DNA of 64,000 nucleotides, from assembly GCF_000744815.1 (NCBI RefSeq), contig NZ_JQMQ01000005.1:2116055-2180054 (forward strand). Direction: 5' to 3'. The notes beneath the pieces were generated by a model. The model was not told the DNA's origin. It searched no databases and worked only from the letters and a program-made list of their open reading frames with translations. Shown in pieces: positions 1 to 9,333 of the stretch. The position numbers were made by a program, and so were the translations under genes. This DNA comes from Phaeacidiphilus oryzae TH49. GTDB taxonomy: Bacteria; Actinomycetota; Actinomycetes; Streptomycetales; Streptomycetaceae. Numbering within the stretch: position 1 is the stretch's first letter; each line of letters begins with the position of its first letter.

Positions 1-1
1 C

Positions 2-505
2 GCGCCCCGCGCGGGCGACTACCCCACCGGTTCCTGGGGCGACGAGAGCCGCGACTACCACGTCTGCGTGGAGGTGCCGGCGGCCGCGGTGGGCAGCGAG
101 ATGCTGGCCGCCCGGATCAGCCTGGTCCTGCCGCAACCGGACGGCAGCAGCAAGGTGCTCTCCCAAGGTTTGGTCAAGGCCGTCTGGACCGACGACCTCC
201 AGGCGTCCACCCGGATCAACCCCCAAGTCGCCCACTACACCGGGCAGGCCGAGCTGGCCGACTCCATCCAGGAGGGGCTGGAGGCGCACCGCGAGGGGGA
301 CCTGGACCGGGCCACGGCCAAGCTGGGGCAGGCCGTCCGACTCGCCCACGAATCGGGCAATGAGGACACCTTCCGATTGCTGGAGAAGGTCGTTGACGTG
401 GTGGATCCGGCGGAGGGTACCGTTCGTTTCCGCAAGAACGTGAGCGAGGCAGACGAGATGACGCTCGAAACCCGCTCGACGAAGACAGTTCGGGTAAAGA
501 AATAG
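2..505 (+). CDS. vWA-domain protein, C-terminal part (5' end outside window)
   Basis: The frame is open from base 2, so this is the last 167 codons of a longer gene. The visible part reads as the region after a von Willebrand factor A domain: a beta-rich stretch (YHVCVEVPA, ISLVLPQ, VKAVWTDD) followed by a helical segment (about residues 75-125) and a basic end, RSTKTVRVKK. Streptomyces vWA proteins that sit beside FHA and phosphatase/kinase genes end in this way; that is recognition from memory, and the MIDAS motif itself lies outside the window. The next gene, for a zinc-ribbon/FHA protein, starts 47 bases downstream on the same strand, so co-transcription is likely. Inferred role: a cytoplasmic partner in Ser/Thr-phosphorylation signalling. 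Confidence 0.8.
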   Translation, partial: APRAGDYPTGSWGDESRDYHVCVEVPAAAVGSEMLAARISLVLPQPDGSSKVLSQGLVKAVWTDDLQASTRINPQVAHYTGQAELADSIQEGLEAHREGDLDRATAKLGQAVRLAHESGNEDTFRLLEKVVDVVDPAEGTVRFRKNVSEADEMTLETRSTKTVRVKK

Positions 506-552
506 ACGGCACGACACGACCCGAGCGCCGAGAGCCACGAGGGGGACTCCCG

Positions 553-2061
553 ATGCCGACCTGCCCGCAGGGCCACGATTCGCCGACCGACGACTACTGC
601 GACGTCTGCGGGCTGGCGATCACGCCTTCGCCGAGCAGCCATCCCGGCGGGGACGCGGGCTCGATCTCCTTCGGCGCGACGGGCATGGCCCCGGTGTACT
701 CGCCGCCGCCCGGCTACGGCGCTCCGCCGACGGCGGGCGGACTGGGCGGACCCGGCGGACCGGGCGGCCCCGGCGCGGGTCCGGGCGCCGGCGCGCAGGG
801 CGCGTACGGAGCCCCGAGCACCCACCCGGGCGGCGGCCCCGGTGGCACCGAGGGCGCGGGCTACCCCGGCGGCGGCCAGTACGCACCGCCGAGCGGTCAC
901 GGATCGCCCAGCGGTCCCGGAGGCGCGGGCGGCCCGGGCGGCCCGGGCGGTGGTTTCCGCGGCGGCAGCGCGGTCGGCTACGGCGGGGCCGCCGCCGGGC
1001 CGGCCGCGCCCGCCGGCCCCACCACCGAGGTGCGCTGCCCGATATGCGGCACCGTGCAGACCGAGCGGTACTGCGAGGAGTGCGGCTACGACTACGAGCT
1101 GTCCTCGCCGTCCCAGCGCGCCCGCTTCCAGCCCCCGCAGCCCCGGCAGGAGCAGCCGCCCGCGGGCGGGCCGGGCGGCGGACCGGGCAACGGGCCGGGC
1201 AACGGGCCGGGTGCGCCGGGCGACCCCGGCGGGTTCGGCGGTCCCTCGCAGCCCTCCTTCGGCGGCTACGCCGGTTCCACCTCCACCGGGCCGGCCGGCA
1301 GCGCCGGCAGCGGCGGTTCCGCCGGGCCGGCCTCCGGCTACGGCTACCCGCCGGCCGGGCCGACGCCAGGCGGCGCCCCGGGCCCCGGCGCCGCCGCTCC
1401 GGTTCCGGCGCCCGCGCGCTTCCCCGGAGGCAACGGCTCCAGCGCCGACTTCGTCATCCCCCCGCCCCCGGGCGGCGGTTCGGGAGCCGGCACCACCGAG
1501 CAGCCGTACCCGAACCTCCCCGGCGGCTTCGGGCCGCCGCAGCCCGGCGGCGGCTACCAGCAGCAGCCCGGCGAGGGCTATGAGCAGCCCGACAACGGCG
1601 ACTTCCACGTGCCGGGCAGCTTCGCCCCCCAGCCCCCGCAGCCGGCCACCACGACGACCTGGGTGGCGGTGGTCAACGCCGACCGGGAGTACTTCCAGGA
1701 GACGATGGCCCGCAGCGGCCCCGACGTGCCCGGGCTGTCCTTCCCGCCGTACTCGCCCGAGCGGAGGGTGCAGATGACCGGTCGCGGCCAGCTGCGGATC
1801 GGCCGGCGCAGCCACCACCGCGGCACCGTCCCGGAGATCGACCTGTCCACGCCGCCGGAGGACCCGGGCGCCTCGCACAACCACGCCCTCCTCCAGGAGC
1901 AGCCGGACGGCGGCTGGGTGGTGATCGACCAGGACTCCACCAACGGCACCACGCTGAACGGCTCCCCGGACGCGATCACCCCGCACATGCCGGTGCCGCT
2001 GGCCGACGGCGACCGGATCCACATCGGCGCCTGGACCACCATCACCGTCCAGCGGGTCTGA
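553..2061 (+). CDS. Double zinc-ribbon protein with Gly/Pro linkers and C-terminal FHA domain
   Basis: This 502-residue protein has three parts. The N-terminus has a Cys/His ribbon (C4, H8, C16, C19), and a second CPxCG...CxxCG ribbon lies near residues 163-181. Both are joined and followed by long Gly/Pro/Ala linkers of low complexity (about residues 35-155 and 195-370). The last 100 residues form an FHA phosphothreonine-reading domain with the expected landmarks IGRRS, SHNHA (family SxxH) and STNGT. The ATG follows an AGGGGGA ribosome site (about 540-546). FHA domains bind phosphothreonine peptides, so this is probably an adaptor for a Hanks-type kinase; the vWA gene upstream fits such a locus. 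The N-terminal ribbon pair closely resembles that of the protein at 17717-18319. Confidence 0.9.
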   Translation: MPTCPQGHDSPTDDYCDVCGLAITPSPSSHPGGDAGSISFGATGMAPVYSPPPGYGAPPTAGGLGGPGGPGGPGAGPGAGAQGAYGAPSTHPGGGPGGTEGAGYPGGGQYAPPSGHGSPSGPGGAGGPGGPGGGFRGGSAVGYGGAAAGPAAPAGPTTEVRCPICGTVQTERYCEECGYDYELSSPSQRARFQPPQPRQEQPPAGGPGGGPGNGPGNGPGAPGDPGGFGGPSQPSFGGYAGSTSTGPAGSAGSGGSAGPASGYGYPPAGPTPGGAPGPGAAAPVPAPARFPGGNGSSADFVIPPPPGGGSGAGTTEQPYPNLPGGFGPPQPGGGYQQQPGEGYEQPDNGDFHVPGSFAPQPPQPATTTTWVAVVNADREYFQETMARSGPDVPGLSFPPYSPERRVQMTGRGQLRIGRRSHHRGTVPEIDLSTPPEDPGASHNHALLQEQPDGGWVVIDQDSTNGTTLNGSPDAITPHMPVPLADGDRIHIGAWTTITVQRV

Positions 2062-2062
2062 G

Positions 2063-2100
2063 GTCCGTCCCGTCCGTCCCGTCCGTCCCGTCCGTCCCGT
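2063..2100. repeat. 9-bp tandem repeat, about 4 copies
   Basis: The unit GTCCGTCCC is repeated four times without change (2063-2071, 2072-2080, 2081-2089, 2090-2098), beginning just after the stop codon of the FHA gene. It lies between convergent genes. It is not a hairpin and has no obvious function. Confidence 0.9.
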
Positions 2101-2150
2101 CTCAGCCCGCGGACGGGCCCCGGCGGATCTCGGGCGGATCCTGGAAGGGC

Positions 2151-2195
2151 GCCGTGTCGCTGCGGCACGGCGTCGACACCGGCTCAGCCGGCGTC
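2151..2195. terminator. Possible bidirectional terminator between convergent genes
   Basis: Two adjacent stems are visible: GCCGTG/CACGGC (2151-2156 with 2166-2171), and GACACCGGC with GCCGGCGTC around a TCA loop (2175-2183, 2187-2195, one mismatch). The second ends at the stop codon of the methyltransferase gene on the minus strand. There is no T-tract, which is common for Streptomyces terminators. Confidence 0.4.
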
Positions 2196-3513
2196 AACAC
2201 CAGCTCAGCTCCCGCTGCCAGGGGCCGCCCAGCGGGCGGTCCAGCCAGATCCACTGCCGGTCCGGGCGGACGGTGACGCCGAACCGGTCGCGGTCCGGCC
2301 GTCCCCACTCCACCCAGCGGGCGTACAGCCGCTCCACCTCGGCCCAGACGTCCCGGCGCCCGCTGCGGGTGACGGTGCCGTCCGGCGCGAGGTGGGCCAT
2401 CGAGCCGTCCCCGGCCACCACCATGGCCGAGAACTGAAGCGGGCGGCGCCGGTGCGAGACGGTCAACTCGGCGTCGGCGAGCGCGAACCGCAGCAGAAAG
2501 CTGAACGGCTCGATCTCCGGACCGAGAGGGATCGCCGAACGCTGGGGTTGGGGTTGGGGCTGGGGTTGGGGTTGGGGCTGGGGCGCGGCAGCCTCTCCGC
2601 TCGCGCCGGCGTCCGGCACCTGCTCGGCGGCCTCCTCGCACTCCCGTGCGCCCGCGGACGCCGCCACCGCACGCGCTGCCCCGGCGCTCTCCGCGGCCGG
2701 CCCGCGCAGCGGCACGAAGTACGCGCCGGTGGGCTCGAACCGCCCCTCCGCCGTACCGTGCTGACCCACCCTCAACCGCAGCAGCCCGGTACCCAGCGGA
2801 GTGACGATCAGCCCGCCCGGGCGGGTCTGCGCCGCCCAGCTCGGCGGCACCGCGGGGACCGCGCAGGTCGCGATCACCGCGTCGTACGGGGCGCCCGGCG
2901 CCCAGCCGTCCGCCCCGTCCCCGGTCACCACCCGCACCCCGCCGTATCCGGCTCCGGCCAGCCGCTCCGCCGCGGGGCCGGTGATCGACCCGTCCAGATC
3001 GACCGTCACCACCTGCTCCGGACCCAACCGGTGAGCCAGCAGGGCCGCGTTGTACCCGGTCCCGGTGCCGATCTCGAGCACCCGGTCGCCGTCCCGCAGC
3101 GCGAGGAGCCGCAGCATGGTCGCCATCAGCGAGGGCTGGCTGCTGGAGGAGACGGGCCCCTGTCCCGGCGAGAGCCTGGTGATCAGCGCGGTGTCCGCGT
3201 ACGCCGCGGCCAGCCACTCCGCCCGGCGCTCCGGGTCGGGGTCCTGGGCGCGCAGGGTCACGTGCGCGGCCGCTCCGCCCTCCCCGTCCGGGCGCAGGAA
3301 CTCGGGAACGAACGCCTCTCGGGGCACCGTCTCGAACGCCTCCCGCCAGCGCGGATCCGCCAGCTCCCCGCGTTGGCGCAGCGCCTCCACCAGCCCGCGC
3401 CGGGCCTCGGCGGCGGCCACCGGGCCCGCTGCGTCCTCCGGGCCGCCCCCCGCGTCCCGCTCCGCACCGGGTCTCGCACCCGGCTCCGCCCCTCTGCCCG
3501 CGCCGCCGTCCAT
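2194..3513 (-). CDS. Protein-L-isoaspartate O-methyltransferase-family protein with C-terminal extension
   Basis: This is a SAM-dependent methyltransferase of the PIMT (protein-repair) family. The SAM-binding motif I is VLEIGTGTGYNAALL, followed by VVTVDLDG (motif for the ribose-binding acidic residue) and DAVIATCAVPAVP with RPGG (motifs II/III). PIMT enzymes are about 220 residues, whereas this protein has 439, so half of it is an extension. The extension starts with a low-complexity PQ repeat (positions 2544-2583) and ends in a conserved-looking Trp-rich domain (WIWLDRP, WQRELSWC). The ATG at 3513 is preferred over an upstream GTG (3537) because GGGAGG lies seven bases upstream of it. Streptomyces carries several such long PIMT-like proteins, and true repair activity is not certain. 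It converges on the FHA gene. Confidence 0.85.
   Translation of the reverse strand: MDGGAGRGAEPGARPGAERDAGGGPEDAAGPVAAAEARRGLVEALRQRGELADPRWREAFETVPREAFVPEFLRPDGEGGAAAHVTLRAQDPDPERRAEWLAAAYADTALITRLSPGQGPVSSSSQPSLMATMLRLLALRDGDRVLEIGTGTGYNAALLAHRLGPEQVVTVDLDGSITGPAAERLAGAGYGGVRVVTGDGADGWAPGAPYDAVIATCAVPAVPPSWAAQTRPGGLIVTPLGTGLLRLRVGQHGTAEGRFEPTGAYFVPLRGPAAESAGAARAVAASAGARECEEAAEQVPDAGASGEAAAPQPQPQPQPQPQPQRSAIPLGPEIEPFSFLLRFALADAELTVSHRRRPLQFSAMVVAGDGSMAHLAPDGTVTRSGRRDVWAEVERLYARWVEWGRPDRDRFGVTVRPDRQWIWLDRPLGGPWQRELSWC
2544..2583 (+). repeat. Seven GGGG tracts: potential G-quadruplex, encodes a Pro-Gln repeat on the minus strand
   Basis: Runs of four G are spaced by TT or CT at 2544, 2550, 2556, 2562, 2568, 2574 and 2580, giving a telomere-like pattern on the plus strand. 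On the minus strand the array codes for the alternating Pro-Gln linker of the methyltransferase. Confidence 0.9.
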
Positions 3514-3756
3514 GCCCCAACCCTCCCGCGCCACCACCCCGTTCGGGAAATCGGCTGGTCACCGGGGCTGGAATGGCGCTGGTGCCGCCGCCCCAGGACC
3601 GGCAGCGGCCCCGCCGGCGCGCCTGCGGCCCGCGGCCGCCTGCCCTCCGGCCCGTCTGCTCGCCGCTCGCTCCTCGCTGCTCACCGCTCGCCTCCGGGCT
3701 GGCCCCGGCGCCCGATGATCCACCTGCGCGGCTCCCCGATCGCCCGCCCCCTCTGC

Positions 3757-3762
3757 GACAAT
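3757..3762 (+). promoter_or_regulatory. Possible -10 box for a leaderless globin transcript
   Basis: GACAAT ends six bases before the GTG start at 3769, and there is no Shine-Dalgarno sequence between them. This is the spacing of a leaderless mRNA. No -35 element is convincing. Confidence 0.35.
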
Positions 3763-3768
3763 GATCCG

Positions 3769-4176
3769 GTGGACGAGCAGCAGACCGAGACGCAGCAGCC
3801 GACCCTCACCTTCTACGAGGCCGTCGGCGGCGAGCCGACCTTCCGCAGGCTGGTGCACCGGTTCTACCAGGGCGTCGCCGAGGACCCGCAGCTCCGGCCG
3901 ATGTACCCGGAGGAGGATCTCGGGCCGGCCGAGGAGCGCCTGACCCTCTTCCTGATCCAGTACTGGGGCGGCCCGAAGACCTACAGCGAGCAGCGCGGGC
4001 ATCCGCGGCTGCGGATGCGGCACGCGCCCTTCCAGGTGAACCGGGCGGCGCACGACGCCTGGCTGCGCCACATGCGGGCGGCGGTCGAGGAGTTGGCCCT
4101 CCCCGAGCCGCTGGAACGCCAGCTGTGGACGTACCTCACCTACGCCGCCGCCTCGATGATCAACACGCCCGACTGA
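3769..4176 (+). CDS. Group II truncated haemoglobin (HbO type)
   Basis: This 135-residue protein has the length and pattern of truncated haemoglobins: FYEAVGGEPTFRRLVHRFY (helices A/B with the B10 Tyr), FLIQYWGGP with the preceding Leu/Phe-rich helix E, and LRMRHAPFQV containing the proximal F8 His. The WG/YWGGP signature at the end of helix E marks group II (trHbO). These proteins bind O2 or NO with haem in the cytoplasm. The reading frame is open far upstream, but homology begins at GTG 3769 (sequence MDEQQTETQQ). No ribosome site is visible, so leaderless translation is likely. The gene is divergent from the methyltransferase. Confidence 0.92.
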   Translation: MDEQQTETQQPTLTFYEAVGGEPTFRRLVHRFYQGVAEDPQLRPMYPEEDLGPAEERLTLFLIQYWGGPKTYSEQRGHPRLRMRHAPFQVNRAAHDAWLRHMRAAVEELALPEPLERQLWTYLTYAAASMINTPD

Positions 4177-4285
4177 TCGGATCGGGCGCAGCCGATCGGC
4201 GGCGCGAGGCCCCGGGCTCCTCGGCTCCCCGCTCCCCGGCTGGTCAGCTGGTCGACTCCCGACGCCGCGTCTCTCCGCTACGCGC

Positions 4286-5083
4286 TCAGCGCACCGGCGT
4301 CAGCCCGAGCCCGGCGCCCGGACCGGGCGCGCGGCGGACCGCGACCGCCCCGTACGGGCCGTTCAGCCGCATCCAGGCCGGATGCCGGTGCACGGTCAGC
4401 ACCTCGTCGGCGGAGAGCCGGCTGAGGAAGCCCAGCACCTGCGCCGCGTGGGCGGCCCGCAGCGGGAGCCCGCCGGCCCCCGGCAGCTCCAGCGGCCGGG
4501 ACCAGATCTCGTCCGCAACCGCGTTCGAGTCCACTCCCGGCGCCGCGCCCGCCGCCGGGTCGGTACGCCGCCGGAACTCCTCCACCCCGGCCCGAACCGC
4601 GGCCACCACCCGGTCCGCCGGGATCTCGCCGACGACGCTCCAGCCGCTGCGCGGCGGCAGCATCCCCGTCCAGGCCGGGCCGGTCACCGCGGCCGGCAGC
4701 GGGAAGCCGTCCGCCTCACCGCGCGCCGGCGGCTCCAGGGCCTCCAGCAACTCGCCGGCCGAGACGGTCGCGTCGACCTCGACCTCGGCTTCGACCTCAC
4801 CCTCGGTCTCGATCTCGCCCCGGCCAGGCCCCTGGCCCCCGGCGGCGGAGCCGGTCGAGCTCAGCCCCACCGTCCGCAGCGCTATCGGCGCGCGCTCGCC
4901 CAGCGGCGGGCGGCCGAAGACCGCGAGCGCGCTGCCCGCGGACCGCACCCGTACCGCCGCCGCGCGGTCGTACCGGAGCAGCCGGGCGAGGTAGGCCGCG
5001 AGTCCCGCGGCCTCCCTCGGATCGGCCAGCCTGAGTTCCGCGGCGGTCGCGCCGGACGCGCGGGTGGTCGCGTCGGCGTTCAT
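4286..5083 (-). CDS. Conserved hypothetical protein (265 aa)
   Basis: I do not recognise a named family. The product is 265 residues, soluble, with alternating helix/strand character and an acidic Glu/Val repeat near the middle (EIETEGEVEAEVEVDATVS, about residues 93-111). The last 30 residues are well ordered (LTVHRHPAWMRLNGPYGAVAV). The ATG at 5083 overlaps the TGA of the upstream thioesterase gene (ATGA), which fixes the start and shows that the two are translated together. The longer open frame upstream (to 5497) only shadows the thioesterase gene. The Streptomyces context (ettA, thioesterase, this gene, globin) looks like conserved core synteny, but no role can be given. Confidence 0.75.
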   Translation of the reverse strand: MNADATTRASGATAAELRLADPREAAGLAAYLARLLRYDRAAAVRVRSAGSALAVFGRPPLGERAPIALRTVGLSSTGSAAGGQGPGRGEIETEGEVEAEVEVDATVSAGELLEALEPPARGEADGFPLPAAVTGPAWTGMLPPRSGWSVVGEIPADRVVAAVRAGVEEFRRRTDPAAGAAPGVDSNAVADEIWSRPLELPGAGGLPLRAAHAAQVLGFLSRLSADEVLTVHRHPAWMRLNGPYGAVAVRRAPGPGAGLGLTPVR

Positions 5084-5547
5084 ACCGCGGCGACCGGTGC
5101 TTCCAGGTAGGGGGCGAGGAACTCCCGCTCCCCCTGGCTCATCCGGCGCGGCCGCCCGGCGTCCAGGTCGTACGGCACGCACTTGGTGGACGCCCGGACG
5201 TAGAGCGTCTCGGTGCCGTCCTCGTGGACGTCCTTGATCTCGTAGGCGACCGTGAACGAGGCGTTCGCCAGCTTGGTGAGCCAGGTCTCGACGGTGACCG
5301 GCGCCGCTCGGTGGACCAGCGGGCGCAGGTAGTCGATCTCGTGGCGGGCGACGACCGTCCCTCGGGACAGATCGCGCACACCGGCGTTCGACGCCTGCGT
5401 CCACATGAAGTCGATGCGCGCCTCCTCCAGATACCGGAGGAAGTTCACATTGTTCACATGCCGGAACGCGTCCATGTCGGACCAGCGCAACGGGCATGCG
5501 TAGCGGTGCCGGAGATGTGCTCCGTCTGCCACGGGTACCTGACTCAC
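5080..5547 (-). CDS. Acyl-CoA thioesterase, 4-hydroxybenzoyl-CoA thioesterase (hot-dog) family
   Basis: The 155-residue protein begins its fold with YACPLRWSDMDAFRHVNNVNFLRYLEEARIDF split around the typical catalytic Asp (WSDMDAFRHVNN). This is the FadM/YbgC-type hot-dog signature, in which the Asp and the following His/Asn act in thioester hydrolysis. Family members cleave acyl-CoA or acyl-ACP in the cytoplasm; the substrate cannot be told from sequence. The GTG at 5547 has GGGAGGG five bases upstream and is chosen over the TTG at 5562. The gene is followed at once by the overlapping unknown gene and probably shares a transcript with ettA upstream (38 bases away). Confidence 0.9.
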   Translation of the reverse strand: MSQVPVADGAHLRHRYACPLRWSDMDAFRHVNNVNFLRYLEEARIDFMWTQASNAGVRDLSRGTVVARHEIDYLRPLVHRAAPVTVETWLTKLANASFTVAYEIKDVHEDGTETLYVRASTKCVPYDLDAGRPRRMSQGEREFLAPYLEAPVAAV

Positions 5548-5584
5548 CTGACCCTCCCTCAACTCGACTCCCCCGCTGCCTCGT

Positions 5585-7249
<1,665 letters not shown>

Positions 7250-7461
7250 AAGAAACCATCCGGCGTCGTCGTGGGTGTCTCGGGTCTCAGCCCCCCATTG
7301 TGCCGCACGCCCAGGCCGCGCCCGGCCAGCCCCAGCACGGGGCCAAGCGCCGGGCCCCCGCCCCCTTCCCGACCAGGCCCGACGCTGACGCACCCGACGC
7401 CGGCACCTCGGCCCCGCCCGCTCTCGCGCGGCCCTCAGCGCGGCCCCTCAGCCGCCCGCCC

Positions 7462-8178
7462 CTACGCCGCCCCGGCGGGGAGAGGGGCGGCGGCGTCCGC
7501 GGCGGCCTCCTCAGCCAGGTGGCCGCGCCCCTCCACACGCTCCGTCGCGTCCTCGCCACCGGGCTTGGAGACCTCACCCTCGCGGCTCGTCGCCGCCGCA
7601 AGCGGGCCATCCTCCGTCCCCGCGTCCGCGACTGCCTCCGTCTGCGCCCAGGTCGCAAGCGCGCGGCCAGCCGCCTTGCCGTCGTTGCCGTCGTTCCCGT
7701 CGGTACCGCCGGCGCCCTGCTTCGGCGGGACGTCAGCGCCGAGGGCTGGGGCCCAATCGTCCGCCCTTCCGCCTCGTCCGCTCCCGGGCGTGGTCTCTCC
7801 CGCTCTCCATCGCCTTCCGGTGCGACGGAAGACCGACGCCCCCTTCGTCAGGTCGTGGCCGACCGCCAGCGCGTCGATCTCGGCCTGGTAGAAGCGGCTC
7901 TGGTCGTCGCCGCGTCTGCGCTCGACGACCCGGAGCCATCCAGTCAGCACCACCGGATCGCCCTTCGCCACCGAGCCGGCCACGTTCTCCGCGGCGCCCC
8001 GGTACGCCCGTACGGCGTAGAAGCTGGTCACCCCGTCCACCCAGGCCTGCTGGCCGCGGTGGTACCGCCGCTCCGACGCCGCCACCCGGAACTCGGCCAC
8101 CGGGATCCCCGCCCTGGTCGTCGAGTACCTGACATCCGACGCGACATTCCCCACGACCGTCACCGTCGTCCCGATCAC
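7462..8178 (-). CDS. Single-stranded DNA-binding protein (SSB family, SsbB-like)
   Basis: The N-terminal 110 residues form an SSB OB-fold: MIGTTVTVVGNVASDVRY, FRVAASERRY, WVDGVTSFYAVRAYRGAAENVAGSVAKGDPVVLTG split over the usual strands, and a DQSRFYQAEIDALAVGHDL end. The remaining 128 residues are a disordered Gly/Ala/Asp/Glu tail. It lacks the acidic DDDIPF-type tip that recruits partner proteins in essential SSBs. Streptomyces has a second SSB (SsbB, tied to chromosome segregation in sporulation) that also lacks the tip, so this is probably that paralogue; the tail here is longer than I expect. The start is GTG at 8178, by alignment to the fold; the ribosome site is poor. Confidence 0.88.
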   Translation of the reverse strand: MIGTTVTVVGNVASDVRYSTTRAGIPVAEFRVAASERRYHRGQQAWVDGVTSFYAVRAYRGAAENVAGSVAKGDPVVLTGWLRVVERRRGDDQSRFYQAEIDALAVGHDLTKGASVFRRTGRRWRAGETTPGSGRGGRADDWAPALGADVPPKQGAGGTDGNDGNDGKAAGRALATWAQTEAVADAGTEDGPLAAATSREGEVSKPGGEDATERVEGRGHLAEEAAADAAAPLPAGAA

Positions 8179-8626
8179 AACCCACCCCCGAACTCTCCAC
8201 GCCACCCGTCTGGAGATCAGCCTCCCGCCGCGATCGACCCCGGCGCCACCCGCTCCGGCCCGCCTGTGGACAAGGTCCAAATGGACATATCCCACCCCCA
8301 CGTCCGGGTGACCCGCCCCGTCGCACACTTGACTGCACGACCCGGCGACGGGCCTCTGACCTGACATGTCCGCACCCTGTTCACGTCTCCGGTGCGGATC
8401 CATAACGGGTGAGCCTGCGGGCCGTAACGACTGCACAACGTCCGACCCCCGAACCACACCGAGGCGCTGCACTCACGGAACCCACCTGCGATTATCAGAC
8501 CCGCTTCAACCAGGGCCCGGCGACCGCCACCCCCGCGAAGCACCAGGTACAGACCCCGGACACCTCTATCCTGTCCCCGACAGGCACCCCCGCCGCTCCG
8601 AGCGCGCCCCGTCCGGTCCCTGTCCA
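8179..8626. other. Intergenic region between ssb and tRNA-Arg
   Basis: These 448 bases show no convincing gene. Open frames here are antisense or shadow frames. The region must hold the promoter for the SSB gene on the minus strand and for the tRNA on the plus strand; TATCCT at 8567-8572 is a possible -10 for the tRNA, without a clear -35. Confidence 0.6.
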
Positions 8627-8702
8627 GCCCCCGTAGCTCAGCGGATAGAGCAGGTGCCTTCTAAGCACTTGGTCGCAGGTTCGAGTCCTGCCGGGGGCGC
8701 CA
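8627..8702 (+). tRNA. tRNA-Arg (anticodon UCU)
   Basis: A complete cloverleaf can be drawn. Acceptor stem GCCCCCG (8627-8633) pairs with CGGGGGC (8692-8698). The D stem is GCTC/GAGC. The anticodon stem GGTGC/GCACT (8653-8657, 8665-8669) holds loop CTTCTAA with anticodon TCT at 8660-8662, and the T arm contains GGTTCGAGTCC. CCA is encoded at 8700-8702. It decodes AGA, a rare codon in this organism. Confidence 0.97.
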
Positions 8703-9259
8703 AGCCGGAAGTCTGGCTGCCACCGGCAAAAACCAGCTCTCCACGGCTGGCCGTCCCCCATGTGTCCCCCAAGGGACGCTGCCCGTTCTACGGCGTTGTC
8801 GACAGATAACTGATGGAATCCAGCCTTTTGCGGTAATCCGCAGCCTGCCCGGCTACGCACCGCGCAAAGGCCCCGCGCCCGCGCCCACTCACATCAGTGC
8901 CGCAGAGGTCGGACTCCTCCTCCGGACAGTTCCCCGCCCACCGCGGCCCACTACCCCGCGCCTCCCCGGACCCGACGTCAGCACAGCACCGCAGACGCAA
9001 CAGCACGCGGTCGATGAAGAGCTGCTCGCCCTGGCGACGGGGGCGGTGGTGGCTCGCTGCCGCAAGACCGGCTGGAGCCCCCGGCCCCCGGGGCAGATCG
9101 CCCGACTGGTGGGGTCGGCGGCCACCACCTTTGAGGAGCGGTTCTGCGCGGTCGCGGTCGCGGCCGCGCGCGACGGAAGGCCCTCGCCCGGAGGGGCTGG
9201 CACGGCACCTCGATCACCCGCCGCACCGGCGACGCGGCGCCAGTGCCGGTCCCGGTGAA
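8703..9259. other. Non-coding or decayed stretch downstream of tRNA-Arg
   Basis: About 550 bases follow the tRNA without a clear gene. One plus-strand frame is open from about 8761 to a TGA at 9256-9258 and contains a protein-like stretch near its end (DEELLALATG, then QIARLVGSAATTFEERF). It lacks a start codon with a ribosome site, and only GTG 9046/9049 are available. It ends two bases before a strong hairpin, which suggests the end of a once-functional gene. The opposite-strand peptide GRTRTCDQVLRR is the usual false translation of a tRNA antisense strand. Confidence 0.5.
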
Positions 9260-9304
9260 GCCGGGCGAACCACCCGTACCCGGAGGCCGGGTGGTTCGCC
9301 CGGC
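9260..9304. terminator. Strong bidirectional hairpin terminator (17-bp perfect stem)
   Basis: The left arm 9260-9276 and right arm 9288-9304 are perfect complements (GCCGGGCGAACCACCCG) around an 11-base loop. It lies 29 bases beyond the stop of the NmrA-type gene on the minus strand, and just after a plus-strand stop at 9258. No T-tract follows. Confidence 0.85.
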
Positions 9305-9333
9305 GCGACGGCCGGCTCCGGCGGCAGCGACCC

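Noticed and set aside
235-2022. Long minus-strand frame opposite the FHA gene
   Set aside because: The translation is Arg/Gly/Ala-rich with no motif, and the plus-strand gene has clear domains.
2392-3768. Upstream extension of the globin frame
   Set aside because: It is antisense to the methyltransferase gene, and homology to globins starts only at 3769.
4175-4197. GATCGG/CCGATC stem after the globin gene as a terminator
   Set aside because: The stem is only six base pairs with an 11-base loop, too weak to annotate.
7462-8472. Longer form of the SSB gene starting at 8472
   Set aside because: The added residues have no homology to SSB, and the OB-fold starts at GTG 8178.
8495-8860. Minus-strand peptide with GRTRTCDQVLRR
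   Set aside because: This is the well-known false translation of the antisense strand of a tRNA gene.
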